From Miscanthus floridulus (taxonomy: Eukaryota; Streptophyta; Magnoliopsida; Poales; Poaceae): 64,000 nucleotides of DNA. A program made the position numbers and the translations under genes. Below, in pieces: positions 22,484-35,040 of this stretch. The notes beneath the pieces were generated by a model. It did no database searches. It was not told where the DNA came from and saw only the letters and a list, made by a program, of their open reading frames with translations. Positions within the stretch are counted from its first letter, which is position 1; every line of letters starts with the position of its first letter. The DNA lies in assembly GCF_019320115.1 (NCBI RefSeq), contig NC_089583.1, positions 76,633,739-76,697,738 on the forward strand, read 5' to 3'.

Positions 22484-24710
22484 CTAAAATTCCTTAGCCA
22501 AGCCAAGACAGTTCTTCATCTTGTGTTTGGTGTTCTTGTGAAGAGGGCACAGACCGTCAAGGATCTTTTGGTACTGCTCATCGTAGTTGCACTTGGCGCG
22601 AGGTTGATTGATGGTGGCAACGATGTGGTCTGGCCGACGGCGATGATTTTGGCTAGGCTTGGGTCCTTCTATTCGATCACGGCCGCTATCATGATGGTAA
22701 CTGCAGTCATCGAAGCGGTGGTCATTGTGGCATCGATCGTTGGGGTGGTCATCGTAGCGGCGAGGCAGGCGATGGGTGCCCGCATCCTCGTTGAAGCGCA
22801 CCTTGGCTTCCTCAGTGTCAGCATACTGGTTGGCAGTAGTGATCATCTCACCAATGCCTGTGGGTGGCTTGCGGTTGAACTTGGAGCGAAGCTCGCGATG
22901 GTGGAGTCCTTGGGTGAAGACGGTGATGACCTCAGCTTCCATGATGTTGGAAATAGAATTCCTCATCTTGGAAAAGTGTCGAATGTAGCTATGGAGGAGC
23001 TCAGATGGCTTCTGGTTGATGCGGTTGAGATTATGCTTGGTGCTCGGTCGAGTACACGTAGCCATATAATTGTTGGTGAAGACTTTTTTAGCTCTTCCCA
23101 GGATCCGATGGAGTTTGGGGCAAGGCTAGTAAACTAGCTCATGGCGGGTGGCATGAGCATGATGGGGAGATAGTTCACCATGACACTAGTGTCTCCTTTG
23201 GCGATGCGGATAGCGGTGGCGTAAGCCTATAGCCACTGTGTTGGATTCATCCTTCCCTCATAGGGTTCGACCCTAGTGATTTTGAAACCATAGGGCCATT
23301 GGAGTGTTCGGAGCACCCTCGTAAATGCTGGAGGCCCTTTGGGGTTGTGGTCGACGTCGGCTGCAGCGTTGCCAGCGTCGATTTGCTCAAGAGCTGAGTC
23401 TAGGTTTCCGTACTCCTGCTCATACTGCTGGTGGTGATGTACTTCATCTTCATGGCGATCGAAGTGACGTTGCTCGATACACCATCATGCATCCCATAGG
23501 TTGCTGAGGTGCACTCAAGCGTCCTATTTTACCTCCTAGTCATGTTGGCGATGGTGTTTGGCGTGGTGGCTCCTGGCTCTCCCTTAGAGAGGCAGTGACT
23601 GGTCGGCGAAACGGCTTTGACTAGGGCAGCGATTGGATCACAAGTAGTTGATCGGCGAATTGTGCTCGTGGAGCATGAAAGTCTCTAATCCTCACGAATC
23701 TCATTAACCTGATAGTGTGTCGCTTTAAGCATGGCGGTGACCTTGGCGAGCTCGAGCATCTATGGGAGGTAGGTGAGCTCGTTGGTAGCCACTGCTAGAT
23801 TGACGCTTGGAGTCTTGAAGATGTTGTGGCCATCAACGCAGAGAAACTCTTCGTCGAGGTCGCAGTGGAGTGGAAGTGGCCTTCCTTGTGAGTCGAGCCG
23901 ATTATTTTGAGTAGCCTCGGCCCGTGCAATAGCTGCCTTATTTTCTCAGCGCTGCGTGCGGTTGACGTTCCAGTTCTCATGAGTGACATGTTTCTCGGTT
24001 TCACCGTTCTAAGGAGGGCTGTCGACACTGATGTTGAAGATCACGCCACCCTAGAAGGGTGGGAAAAGAAGCTGCTCGGTGAAGGTTTCGGCGAGGGTCT
24101 CTGTAGAGCCCTGAGACTCGAAGCCCAGATTTTCCTCTAAGATGGTCTAGAGGGACGCTCCATGGCACCGGCCTATGTGTAGCATGTTGATGGCTGGCGG
24201 AGGCTGGATGGCGAGCTAGTCGGCGAGTGGATGGGCATCTCCCACCGGGTCAGTGAATTTTCCCCTTAGGGCATCTTAGTAAGTAGCGATGACATTGGTG
24301 AACCTGAAGGGTAGAGCCGTAACTCCTAGAGTTTTCTGAGTAGCCTCTGATAGATCTAGTTCAGTTAGTGGTTGGTGCTGAACCAAAGTGTCCAAGGCCG
24401 ATTCAGCGATGGAGAGGCAATCGGCGAGCTTCAGACCGACCTGATCGATGGATTCAATCAGATCGTCATTGTTGATTTGCCTCCTCTAGTAGCAAAGAAG
24501 CAGGCGGCGGGTCGTTGATGAAGGCAACCTCGGAAGTGGTTCTAAGATTGGATCTGCAGTTGCAGGCGCGGGGATGGTTGGCGCAGAAACAATCTACACC
24601 GGCTTGAGGAGCTCTTCGACTCCATCAGCGTTGATGACCCACGAGATGGATCCGACCATGAAGATCTAGCCAGGCTGTGGAAGGGACGAAGAGCCTATGG
24701 AAAAAGCCAT
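22484..24710 (-). pseudogene. Tat-1 gag, decayed
   Basis: Starts at ATG 24710 (MAFSIGSSSLPQPG, then a stop), 50 bases from the LTR. The first 1.6 kb contains many stops. The capsid part (22484-23065) is open: QKPSELLHSYIRHFSKMRN, EAEVITVFTQGLHHRELRSK and TTANQYADTEEAK, typical of Tat-lineage gag. It ends with a Cys/His cluster CPLHKNTKHKMKNC, a degenerate zinc knuckle. Most stops stand where related proteins have glutamine or tryptophan. Confidence 0.88.
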
Positions 24711-24737
24711 CTTGTTTGATAAGGAAACAACACGCAC

Positions 24738-24759
24738 AACCCCTACCTGGTGCTCCAAC
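24738..24759 (-). other. Tat-1 primer-binding site
   Basis: Directly inside the 5' LTR the minus strand reads GTTGGAGCACCAGGTAGGGG. Tat-2 has GTTGGCACGCTAGGTAGGGG at the same place. Position and the TGG start fit a tRNA-primed site; I do not assign the tRNA. Confidence 0.65.
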
Positions 24760-25231
24760 TATCGACATAATATCATTGATAGTCCTCCGAGAGGTATCCC
24801 ATGAAGGTAGATTGATCGATAGAGGAGCATGAGATCAAGAACAAGAAGGCAATAGAGACACACGAGTTAGACAGGTTTAGGCTATTAGTATGATGTAATA
24901 CCCTACTCCTGTGGTCTGTTGGTTTGTATTAGCTATCGTCTGATATTACGTGTGTTTGGAGGGGGTCCCTGCCCGCCTTATATAGTCTGGGGAGCAGGGT
25001 TACAAGTCAGTTAGATCTGAGAGATAACCAGAAGTAATAACTAATTATAGGAATCTTGGGATCATACATATCCTAACAGATCTCGTAGTATCTTTGGGAT
25101 ATCTTCCAGATGTCTTACGGAAGGTGCCGACTAGAGTCATGCCCTGCAAGGCTTCATCTTGTGGGCTAGGCCGCCCCTAAGGGCACAACTTATGTGGTCT
25201 GCCGTGGGTATCCGGGGTCATACCCCCCACA
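24760..25231 (-). repeat. Tat-1 5' LTR
   Basis: Starts TGTGGGGGGTATGACC at 25231 on the minus strand and ends TGTCGATA at 24760; pair of 12563-13035. Confidence 0.93.
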
Positions 25232-25236
25232 ACTAC

Positions 25237-27284
25237 TACAGATTGACTTATCACCATCGTCACTTTCACTACTGTAGCGATAAAAGCATCGGTGTGATAC
25301 TTCCACCGTCAGTTGGACCGATAGGGAGGCCTCCTCAGGAAGGAAACTAGCAGTTGAAAACCATCAATGCGATGGTAGTAGTGGGGTTGAATTCTACCAT
25401 TGTTTGGAATGCTAAACCGACTGTGATAGGCGTTATGGCTGCCGGCCCTACATGACCGTTTGGTGTACCGACGATAGTAAATTTAGCATAAGTTATTTTC
25501 CCATTTCCCAACTACCCACAACACAGTTGCATCACCATTACTTTCCTATGGAGTATGCCTTGTCTTCCCTGATGCTTATATTATCTGCTCCTCTCTACTT
25601 CTCTATCTTTGAGATTGGCCTATTTAAGCCAGGGCTAGATGCGCTTCTTGGCAGTCCACACACTCCTTTCTCCTTACGGATTAGATACAGATAGATACTG
25701 ACAAAGCTCTTGGGCCAACAAGCTATATTTTCTTCATCGCCATGGCACTCCTTCTCTAACTCCTTCGGTGGTAGCAGCAGCATTGGGAGAAGGCCTTCAA
25801 GATTAGGTACTACTGGCATCTAGGCGCAGCGGGGGCTGCTCGATCTCGGTGCTAGTGGAAGTTTTGTGATTAAGGAGGTTCGCTTATTTGGGCAAGCCAA
25901 GGGTACTCAATACACTTTGGTACCCCTAGTTTGTCCTACGCATTTCTTATGCTGATTTCCCATCTAGTGCTGTGGTGATCCTCCTTCCTCTAGAGCAGTA
26001 GTGACGACAACGTCGTTTCTCTTCCCTATCTGGCACCTCCTCTTCTTCAATGCCTCTATCTCCCTCGCGCTCATGACCATGAGAGGTGCAGCAGGGAAGG
26101 TAAAGCACTTCACTGAAATGCTCCTCTTCTTGCCTCTATCTCTCTCGCGCTCATGGCCATGAGAGGTGCAGCAGCAAGGAAGGTAAAGCACCTCACTGAG
26201 ATGCTGATGGAAGTTTTGCAAGGTGTTGCCTTGTCCTTAGCTTGCAGTGCCTGTCTCCAACTCGATTATGGGATGTACCTGTACTCGATAGGTCTTTGTT
26301 ATAGTACACCCAGTAGTCTTCAATAGGCCTTTGTTATTGTACATCTGTGGAATATAACTGAAGTTATCAATGAAATTGCTGTGATGATTGTTACTGTGTT
26401 GTTTATATATAGTCTTTGTCATAAAAGCAATCAATAATTGAATGGTTGTGATGCTTGTTACTCTATTTTTTGAAGTGTCATAGTATTTGTCTTGGCTACA
26501 TAGACATGAGCTAAAGCACCTCACTGAGATGGTGTTGGGGTGGAAGTATTTGCTTTGGTTTATTTGCAAATTGTTTTGTTGTGTTTGCAAATTGTCATTA
26601 TTGCAACTCCCATCGCTGTTTCATATGGTGATTTAGCATTAGTGTTAGATTGCAAAGTGCAGGGAATCAAATGGTCCACGTCGTCTTCCCTGCTTCGTCG
26701 TTTGTGACTCGCGTGGGTGGTCGTGGATGTCATAGACCTTAGCTGTTGCGTTCCCCGCTCGTGTTTATTAGTGGAGATGACTTGAATAACTTGCATTAAG
26801 AAATTGGAAACATGTGCAAGGGAATCTAAACCACATCATACGAGAAGGAAGGTAACTGTAACGAGTTTAGAAAGGAATCATACTTGCGTATCATTGTATT
26901 AAGGAGAATGAAGAGTTTATCATACAAATCCCCATCATCTAGATATATACATATCAACATTGATCTGCACAAAATCTACCACATTGATCTGAAGAACCTA
27001 TCACACTCATTGGATATCCTACACTTCTCACTGCAGAACATAGCCCACTCCTCCCAACCTTCACATCCTATATGGACGCCGCAGCCTCCGCCTTCGCACT
27101 GATGTCTGTCCTAGCAACGCACCGGCATGGCCAGAGGAGGCAGAGGACTAGACTCACCTGGCGCCAGCCGCCCAACCAAGTCCTACAACACGAACATGCC
27201 CTATTAGAGGCATCGTGTACATATCTCATTCTTCCATGTCACATTCACCGTTGGGCCTGATTCATCTCCTTCGACCTTCCTCAA
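25237..27284. other. CACTA interior, left part: subterminal motifs and unassigned DNA
   Basis: 25237-25460 carries CACCGTC / GATGGTAGT-type subterminal motifs. 26039-26203 is an 80-83 bp tandem duplication containing CATGAGAGGTGCAGCAG. 25460-26900 otherwise shows only short frames and looks transcribed-like but unrecognised. No transposase homology seen. Confidence 0.5.
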
Positions 27285-27740
27285 CCACTATCGGGCAATG
27301 TTGTCATTGCCAGCACTGCTATTGGACCTGTGGAGCACAAGGGAGAGAACAAATGCAGCAACATCATGGCCTACCATGGCGGAGCGCTCAAGCATGTCAA
27401 GTCATGGCATGAGCGTGCTGTGGTCTTCCACGAAGACGACGCGCATCCCAGCGTAGAAGCAAGCCTTAGGGTTGCTAATGCTAGCAAGCCTAGCGATGAG
27501 CTTGGCATAGTACTCATGGTCATAGAACTGGTTATAGGTCCCAAGTTGTATCCCACATAGCAGCATCCGCCGTAGTGGTATGCTCTGTCCCTCTACAGCG
27601 CGTCGCACACCCTAGGCATCTACAAATAGGTTGCCCATAGGCTGCTAAGATCTTCCATGGGATCCGCTGTAGCCACAGCGATGCGGCTAGCAATCTCAAT
27701 AGCCACATTTGTCGGGAGCTTCTCCATGGCATGAGGACAT
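27285..27740 (-). pseudogene. Fragment of a grass F-box-type gene (At2g35280-like family) carried by the CACTA element
   Basis: Across frames the minus strand reads KLPTNVAIEIASRIAVA, then a PMEDLSSLWATYL stretch (family: arginine-rich RSLRAT), YYAKLIARLASISNPKACFY with the AGMRVVF phrase, and LERSAMVGHDVAAFVLSLVL. This order and wording match the F-box plus helical-repeat proteins common in maize and sorghum. Several stops and frameshifts; only about 150 residues remain. It sits wholly within the CACTA ends, so it was probably captured. Recognition is from memory of the family. Confidence 0.7.
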
Positions 27741-27908
27741 GCATAGCGGCTGCAAAAGACAGATCCTTGGGTCAGGGAGCAATGTCACGGCAGAGCGGAG
27801 CACTAGGGAGAGGAATCAGAGCAGAGCAAGGTGAGTTCCAAAAAAACCCTCTTAGAATTTTATGATCGCTCCATTCTTGAAGGTTCCATGGTGCAGGGAT
27901 GTCAAATG
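27741..27908. other. CACTA interior up to the Tekay target site
   Basis: Short non-coding stretch. AAATG at 27904-27908 is the left copy of the Tekay target duplication. Confidence 0.6.
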
Positions 27909-30900
27909 TGTGGCAGAACCATCCTAAATAACCCACTTACGGAGGCGCTTGTCTTCTACTAGACACTAAGCACCCCGAGAGTGAGCTGCATCAGGCAAAT
28001 TCCGTCGACCACACCCCAAGGGAGAGCCTGAATAATCCACATTTTCCCCCTCTAGATCCAATAATGAGAACGAGTTTATATTACTTAGTCCATTTCATAC
28101 ATCTAGAGTTCCTAGAAAGACATTATTACATACCAAGTTCAGAGTGCGGAAATTAAACAGTAGAATAAAAAGAAACATCTATCGATAATATACAAGGATT
28201 CGTCTATGCCCACTAGAAGAATCCTTCACACAATGGCTACGCCTCAAGCTGCACCTGCAATAGGGGTAAATAAACCCTGAGTACACAATGTACTCGCAAG
28301 ACTTATCTGACTAGTGGGAATAATTTCCTGACTCCAAGGGATATGATAAGCCTTTTGGTTTGCTGGTTTTCTTTTTGTGGAAAGCAACACTAATAATGAA
28401 TCCTTATGTATGTTTATTATTAGCAGTCATGATTAGTTCATTGCCTAACCATTCTATATAAGCACCTGTTCTACTTTTAAGCAAGAGTTGAGCAAACAGT
28501 TCAATTTCACCACCTTTCCTCTTTCAGTTCTTACTACGGTGCTAGACATTAGACAAGACATACTGGATCGCCTAGCGATTCACAAATCAATGCGCCCTGC
28601 TGGGTACCCCGAGACACACGCCTTGCTTGTACCCCAGGCACAAGCAGGACCAACCCACTACTCTTCTATCATGGGGTCTAGGTCCCCGTCCAAACTTAGA
28701 CTCCAAGCCCCCGGTCCTGAGTCCCGAACTCAGTGCTTGTACCCCAGCCCGGTCACCATTTTCCTTTCATCATTTTTATCATGAGTGATAATAATAATCA
28801 CCTATTGTGTATAACAGCAAGTTACTCACGCTACTGAAATCCTGAGCATAGCTACTACTCGCCCTATGCTAGTAGCACTCATAGGTAGGTATATCTATGC
28901 ATGTAGTTTTCATAAAATGGTTGTAACATAAATGCACATCATATATATATTCAGTCATCACTCAAAATAAGGGTTATGCACTGAGGCTTGCCTTGGGTAG
29001 GCGGGGTGTCAACAAAGTCAGTAGTTGATGGCTTCGGGGCTCCCTCCTATATGAGAATCTCCTCCTCGTATTCCTCGGTGATCTCCTCATACTCCTGCTC
29101 GCCCATAGGCATGAACTCTACCAACTCGTTATTTACATGCATGAAATGATGATGCAACACTTAATAATACAACAACACCAACTCTTAAAATAAGAATACA
29201 TCTATCAAGCTACTAAGCTAGCTCTACCGACTAAGACGCTAAGTTGCCTATCATTTCCACTAAACAGGTATGAAACATTTCATGTATTAACTTAGCAACT
29301 AAGGGCATTCTCACTCTTAATACCGATTTACTATATATATAATAAAACAAGGAGTACTAGCTACCATATTTATCAACCTATTCTAAGGCTACAAAAATTA
29401 CAGTGAGTGGTTAATAATGTCATGAGTCTACTATAAAATTTTTAGAGCTAGCACTTCTACCATTTCATCACCAAAATACATTTTCTCATTAATCATAATA
29501 ACAACAAGCATTTTAAAACAAATAAAGTAACCCTAAGGATACCATAATAAAACAAGCATTTTCTAATTTTATATTAATTATCAAAGACCAATTCACAATT
29601 TAAATTGGAAAAGCATTAACTAATTTCTTAGAAAAGAAAAGGGCGAAATCACCCATCGTGGCTCGGCCCACGCACGTGCGATCCACCGACGCGGCCCAAG
29701 CGGGGCACGGCCAAACCGCGTAGCGACGGCCCACGATAGGGAGGCCCACGCGCATTGGTTACTTATGCGAAAACCCCCTTGACCTACCGGTGAATCACCC
29801 TGAGATCCATGACACTATTCCTATAGTCAGCTCTTTTACAAATATGCCCCTCCCCCTATTCTTCTTTAGCAAGGGCGGGTCCTTCAGCCACACCCGCGTG
29901 CACCACCGCGGCGGTGCTGGCACAGGACCACCACGTCGGCCATCCTAGCCCTTCCCCGCCCCCTAAAGCTGATGCTCAACTAGATGCAAATGCGAAGCGG
30001 TAGGCGGTGAATCGATGAACGGAGATGCAGTCAAGAGCTCCCTCCACAGCGGCGGACAACCTACGGCGGCGGCAACCATGTTCCCGTGAGCCAAGGCACA
30101 AACAAAGTGAACAAACCAAACGATGGGCATCAGCAACTCACTCCAAAGCTACCTGTGGTGGTGGCTTGACTGGGGACTGATCGGGTGAGTCTGGCCATGC
30201 GCACATGGCAAGCTCCATGACAGCCTACGGTGGCACGACCGTGTCAGTGGCTCCATGAAGGCAGTAGTAGTGCAAGTGGGTGCATAGGGGTTAGAGGGGA
30301 TCAAGGCAAAGATAGTGCCTTGGAATTGGATGAAGGTGGACGGTACGAGATGAATTGGATAGTCGTCGCCGTTCGGTCTTAAGGTGGCTGACGATGTGGG
30401 AAGCTTCAAATTGGGACTCAGCATGGTACAACTACAGCAGTGGGCGGGCGCGAGTTGTGTAAATACTTGGATTGGACCGGCACTGCGAGTTGGCTCAAGC
30501 GTGGCTCGGTGACACCGGCGCGACGCCATTAAAGGTGGAGGTGGATGGGCAGCGCAACGTGGAGCTTGCCACTCAATAGAAGAGTACAAGGGCACACATA
30601 GGAGGCTACATGTACATAAGGGGTCAGCATAGCTTGTGCGGCCACAACGCCTTAATTGGCAAGCCGACGGCGACATGGCCATGTGCCAGTGCAGCAGGCA
30701 CGTGCAGCAGCGGTAGTGGCGACGCAACGCAAGCGGCGTGGGTGCACGCGATGTGACAATGCGACATAGAGGAATGTGCATGTGCTAGCAATGATGGTTG
30801 TGGCCCTAGGATGCCACTGCACCCGAGCGAAATGGCGACGACGTTTGGTGGAGTAGAGCCAACAACGGAGCGACATGGGTGGCCCCAAGGACACTAGCAG

Positions 30901-31576
30901 TGACGTCAGCGGCAGCGCACATCGTAGAAGTGGGGAGGAGCAGCTGCATGCTCGGGTAGCTGGCCACCATGACCAGCCGAGCACGGCCAGACATGCGCGC
31001 GCGCGGCCGACGGCTCAGGAGCACGGTGACCGCGTCAACACGAGGAACCCAACCCAAAACATGCCATGCACGCTTTTTAAAGCATCCCAAAAATCCAATT
31101 TGATGATTCAATAGCCAAACCACCTATTCTATACTTAAGAGGGCATGTTAGGCTACTAAAACAAGCCCTAGTACCCCATCACTCCATAACCCGATAACTC
31201 TACAAAAATTGCCAAACTTAGCCTTGTCAAACCATTTTCTGACTTAAGAAATTTGACTAAGTCTTGATTGGATTCACGTCAAATTCGATTTCCAAGCTAT
31301 TAGGTATGTTAGCTAGTGAATTTATTTTTCGACCACAGGTATTTCATCGCCATCTACAAAGTTCATATTTTTAACTTTACTAAAGTTCCGTATATACATT
31401 CTATAGCGTTTTCGTTCAATAAAAATTCGCAAACAACCTTTCGTTATGCATTTCCATTGGTCATCTTAAGTTACAGAAATTGATTTACACCCTATATTAC
31501 ATACATTTACACATAAATATGATGCTCATGTAGTGTTTTAGCAAAAGATTTATAGTGTAACACCAAGGGTGTTACA
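27909..31576 (-). repeat. Tekay 3' LTR, 3668 bp
   Basis: Matches 36683-40267 over nearly all its length, except that 28737-29061 has no counterpart there. AT-rich outer parts flank a GC-rich middle (29640-31080) with long chance frames on the minus strand. Confidence 0.93.
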
Positions 31577-31593
31577 AATCTACCCCCTAAAAG
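31577..31593 (-). other. Tekay polypurine tract
   Basis: TTTTAGGGGGTAGATT on the minus strand directly before the 3' LTR, the usual plus-strand priming site. Confidence 0.7.
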
Positions 31594-31651
31594 AAAATCT
31601 CGCCCCGAGATTTCATGTGCCTAGTGTGGGAAAAGAGATAAGAAATACATT

Positions 31652-32973
31652 TCAATGCAAGCAACTGCCTCGATGAACCAGAAAGAAGGTGGGGTAATGC
31701 TTCAAGATATAACTTTCTTGCTCCCACGTTGCTTCATCTTCCGAGTGGTTTTGCCACAGAACTTTGTAGAATTTCACCACACTGTTTGTAGTCACCCTTT
31801 CTTTCTCATCTAAGATCTTGATAGGATGCTCAATATACGTCAAGTCAGGCTGGAGGGGAAGTCCTTCAATTTCCATAGCTTCATCAAGGACCCACAAACA
31901 TTTCTTGAACTAAGATACATGGAACACATCGTGTACCACCGACAAAATATTTGGAAGTTGAAGACGATAAGCAACTGGGCCACACTGCTCCAAAACCTTG
32001 TATGGGCCCACATATCGAGGGGCTAGCTTGCCATGGACACCAAACCAATGCACCCCTCTCATAGGAGACACCTTGAGGTACACATGATCCTGAACTACAA
32101 ACTACAAAGTCCTTCTTTGATTGTTTCATAAGTTTTCTATCGGCTCTAAGCTGCCTTCAAATGACTCTAAATAATATTGACTTGCTCTCGAGCTTCTTTA
32201 ATGAAGTCAAGCCCAAAGTATCCACAGTCTCCCACTTCAACCCAGTTAAGTGGTGTCCTACATTTCTTTCCATACAGAGCTTCAAAGGGTGCCATATGAA
32301 TGCTTTCTTGATAGCTATTGTTGTAGGAAAACTCAGCTAAGTTCAAGCATTCGTCCCACTTCTCAGGAAAAGAAATGGCATAAGCTCTCAACATGTCTTC
32401 AAGTACCTAGTTTACCCTTTCTATTTGGCCATCAGTCTGTGGATGATAGGCTGAACTTCAGAGGAGGCTAGTACCAAGACACTCCTAGAGTTGCTCCCAA
32501 AAGCGAGAGACAAAGACTGACCCTCTATCAGAGATGATAGTAAGGGGAACTCCATGTAGGGTCACAATCTGGTCAAAATACAGCTTGGCATACCTTCTAG
32601 CTGAATATCTAGTATCGACTAGAACAAAATAAGCTGACTTGGTAAGGTGATCCACAATGACCCCAATAGAGTTATAGCCCTTGGACGTACGGGGTAAACC
32701 CACAATGAAATCCATGGAAATATCTTTCTATTTCCAAACAGGAATAGGCAAGGGCTGCAAATATTCTGGGGTATGCATATGGTCTGCCTTAACTCTCCCG
32801 CAAGTGTCACACTCCATGACATACTTGGTGATATCCTGCTTCATATTGGACCACCAATATAAGTGGCACAAATCATGGTACATCTTGTTACTGCCAGGAT
32901 GGATAGACAACTTGGAATGATAAGCTTCATTAAAAATCTTCCTTCTAAGCTCCTCATTTGATGGAACCACCAA
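31652..32973 (-). pseudogene. Tekay integrase and chromodomain
   Basis: Zinc-binding region (about 32973-32800) with HPGSNKMYHDL and CDTCGR. The catalytic core has Asp in [10 protein letters not shown], Asp in [13 protein letters not shown] and Glu in TDGQIERVN, so the DDE triad is retained. In-frame stops interrupt it at several sites. After a frameshift the last frame (31652-31897) is a chromodomain-like segment: KFYKVLWQNHSEDEATWEQE with the aromatic and acidic positions expected. Chromodomains direct integration to heterochromatin in this clade. Confidence 0.9.
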
Positions 32974-34620
32974 TCTGTTCTTGTACCTTACTACCTCTTG
33001 CTCATCAATACTAAACTGAGGACCATGCCCTTTGGCAATTAGTTTCTTGATGTGAGGAATTTCTAAAGTGTCCTGCCTTTGCTCTATAATAATCTACTCA
33101 AGTAAATCTGAGACTAAGGCAATGTGAGCTAGCACCTCAGCATGGTTGAGAGATAAAGGTGTTTCTTCAACCTGATAGGACTTTCGGCTCAAAGCATCAG
33201 CTACCACATTAGTTTTTCTAGGGTGGTAATATACCTCCAAGTTATAATCCTTGATTAATTCCAACCATCACCTTTGCCTCATATTTAACTCTGGCTGAGT
33301 AAAAATATATTTAAGGCTCTTGTGATCTATAAAAATATGTACTTTGTTTCCCAACAAATAATGCCTCCAAATTTTTAGAGCGTGCACCACAGCAGTCAGC
33401 TCTAAATCATGGGTGGGGTAATTCACCTCGTGCTTTTTTAGCTGACGTGAAGCATAAGCTATCACACGCCCATCCTGCATAAGCACACATCCCAACCCTG
33501 TCTTCGAGGCATCACAATATACATCAAAAGGTCTATCGATATCTGGTTGGGCCAGAACAAGAGCAGTGGTAAGAAATTTCTTTAAAGCTTGGAAGGCTTC
33601 TTCACAAGCCGGGCTCCAAATAAACTTAGCATCTTTCTGGAGCAGCTTGGTCATTGGCTGGACTATTTTGGAGAAGTTAGGAATGAAGCGCCGATAGTAG
33701 CCAGCTAGACCAAGGAACTAACAAATCTGGTGCACTGACTTGGGAGACTTCTAATTTAGCACATCTTGCACCTAGCTTGGATCTATAGAGATGCCATCAG
33801 GGGTCAGAACATGTCCCAAAAACTACACTTGATCAAGCCAAAATTCACACTTGCTGAATTTAGCATACAACTTATGTTCCCTCAATCGATTCAGTACTAT
33901 CCGAAGGTGTTGGGCATGCTCTTCCTTGTTCTTGGAATATATGAAGATATCATCAATGAATATCACCATAAACTTGTCCAACTCTAGCATAAAGACTAAA
34001 TTCATTAGATACATGAAGAATGTAGGAGCATTGGTGAGACCAAAAGACATGACTAGGTATTCATACATCCCATACCTAGTAGAAAAAGTTGTTTATGGTA
34101 TATCTTGTGGTCTAATCTTGATTTGATGATAGCTTGAACGGAGATCAATCTTAGAAAACACCTTGGCACCAGCTAGTTGATCGAATAAAGTATCAATACG
34201 AGGTAAATGATACTTGTTCTTAATGGTTACCGCATTGAGAGGGCAGTAATCCACACACATCCAAAGAGTGACATCCTTCTTCACAAAAATGGTTGTACAA
34301 CCCCATGGTGAAGAACTAGGACGGATGAATCCCTTTTCCAACAACTCTTCTAACTGCTTCTTTATTTTAGCCAATTCCTTTGGGGCCATGCGGTACGGGC
34401 GTTAGGAGATAGGAGCAGTGCTAGACTCTAACTCAATGGTGAACTCCACATCTCTATCCAGTGGCAACCTAAGTAGATCTTTAGGAAAGATATCTAGGAA
34501 CTTACACACCATAGGAATAGGGGCAAGATTCAGAAAAGCTTTAGCATGAGTAGCAACATGTAAGGCTGGATCTGAGGGCATAAGAAAAGACATCCTATCC
34601 TCAGAAGAAGGAAGTCATAA
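32974..34620 (-). pseudogene. Tekay reverse transcriptase and RNase H
   Basis: The frame is the same as protease and integrase, broken only by stop codons. Motifs: [70 protein letters not shown] and [13 protein letters not shown] (active-site DD, 33949-33960). Then follow [12 protein letters not shown] and RNase H with [18 protein letters not shown], the [11 protein letters not shown] tail and linker. Confidence 0.92.
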
Positions 34621-34785
34621 CTCAACAACTCTTTGCTTCAGATCCAAGACTACCCCATATACATGCAACCAGTTTATTCCTAGAATTGCATCAATGCCAT
34701 GCCCAGGCAGCACCATGAACTGGAGTTAGTAAGTGTGAGTGGCTAGCACTAAGCCCACCATGTCTGTCCGAGTATTAATGCACAA

Positions 34786-35040
34786 CTACGCACCCGAAGT
34801 ACTAATTCTATAGGCAAAAGGTATAGCCATAAGAGGTATATTATGTCGGTGTGCAAATCCCATGCTCATGAATGAATGTGATACACCAGAATCAAACAAC
34901 ACATATGTTGGATGGGTATCAATGGTGAACATACCAGCCATCACTGGTTCATTTTGCAATATTTCCTCAGCCTCCATGAAATTAACCTGTCCAGAATGGC
35001 TTACTAGCACCTTCTTCTTGATAATAGTCTGCTTGATCAA
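34786..35040 (-). pseudogene. Tekay aspartic protease
   Basis: TYVLFDSGVSHSFMSMGFA contains the D-S-G active site; in frame with reverse transcriptase and directly after the gag zinc knuckle. Confidence 0.88.

Larger units (their letters stand above)
12563..25231 (-). mobile_element. Tat-1: Ty3/gypsy Tat-lineage LTR retrotransposon, 12.7 kb, decayed
   Basis: LTRs of 473 and 472 bp bound the element, with target duplication ACTAC at 12558-12562 and 25232-25236. Order on the minus strand from the right: 5' LTR, primer-binding site, gag, protease, reverse transcriptase/RNase H, integrase, long spacer with an antisense gene on the plus strand, 3' LTR. The pol order (integrase last), the LADFIAEWTE RNase H region and the antisense PF04195 gene place it in the Tat lineage (RIRE2/Grande relatives). 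By eye the LTRs differ at roughly one base in ten, mostly transitions. Confidence 0.93.

Noticed and set aside
25237..27903. CACTA transposase gene
   Set aside because: No TNP2/TnpD-type motif or long frame could be found, so the element is treated as non-autonomous.
30149..30984. Long minus-strand frames in the Tekay LTR (up to 210 codons)
   Set aside because: Both LTRs contain related GC-rich DNA but the frames are not preserved in the other copy.
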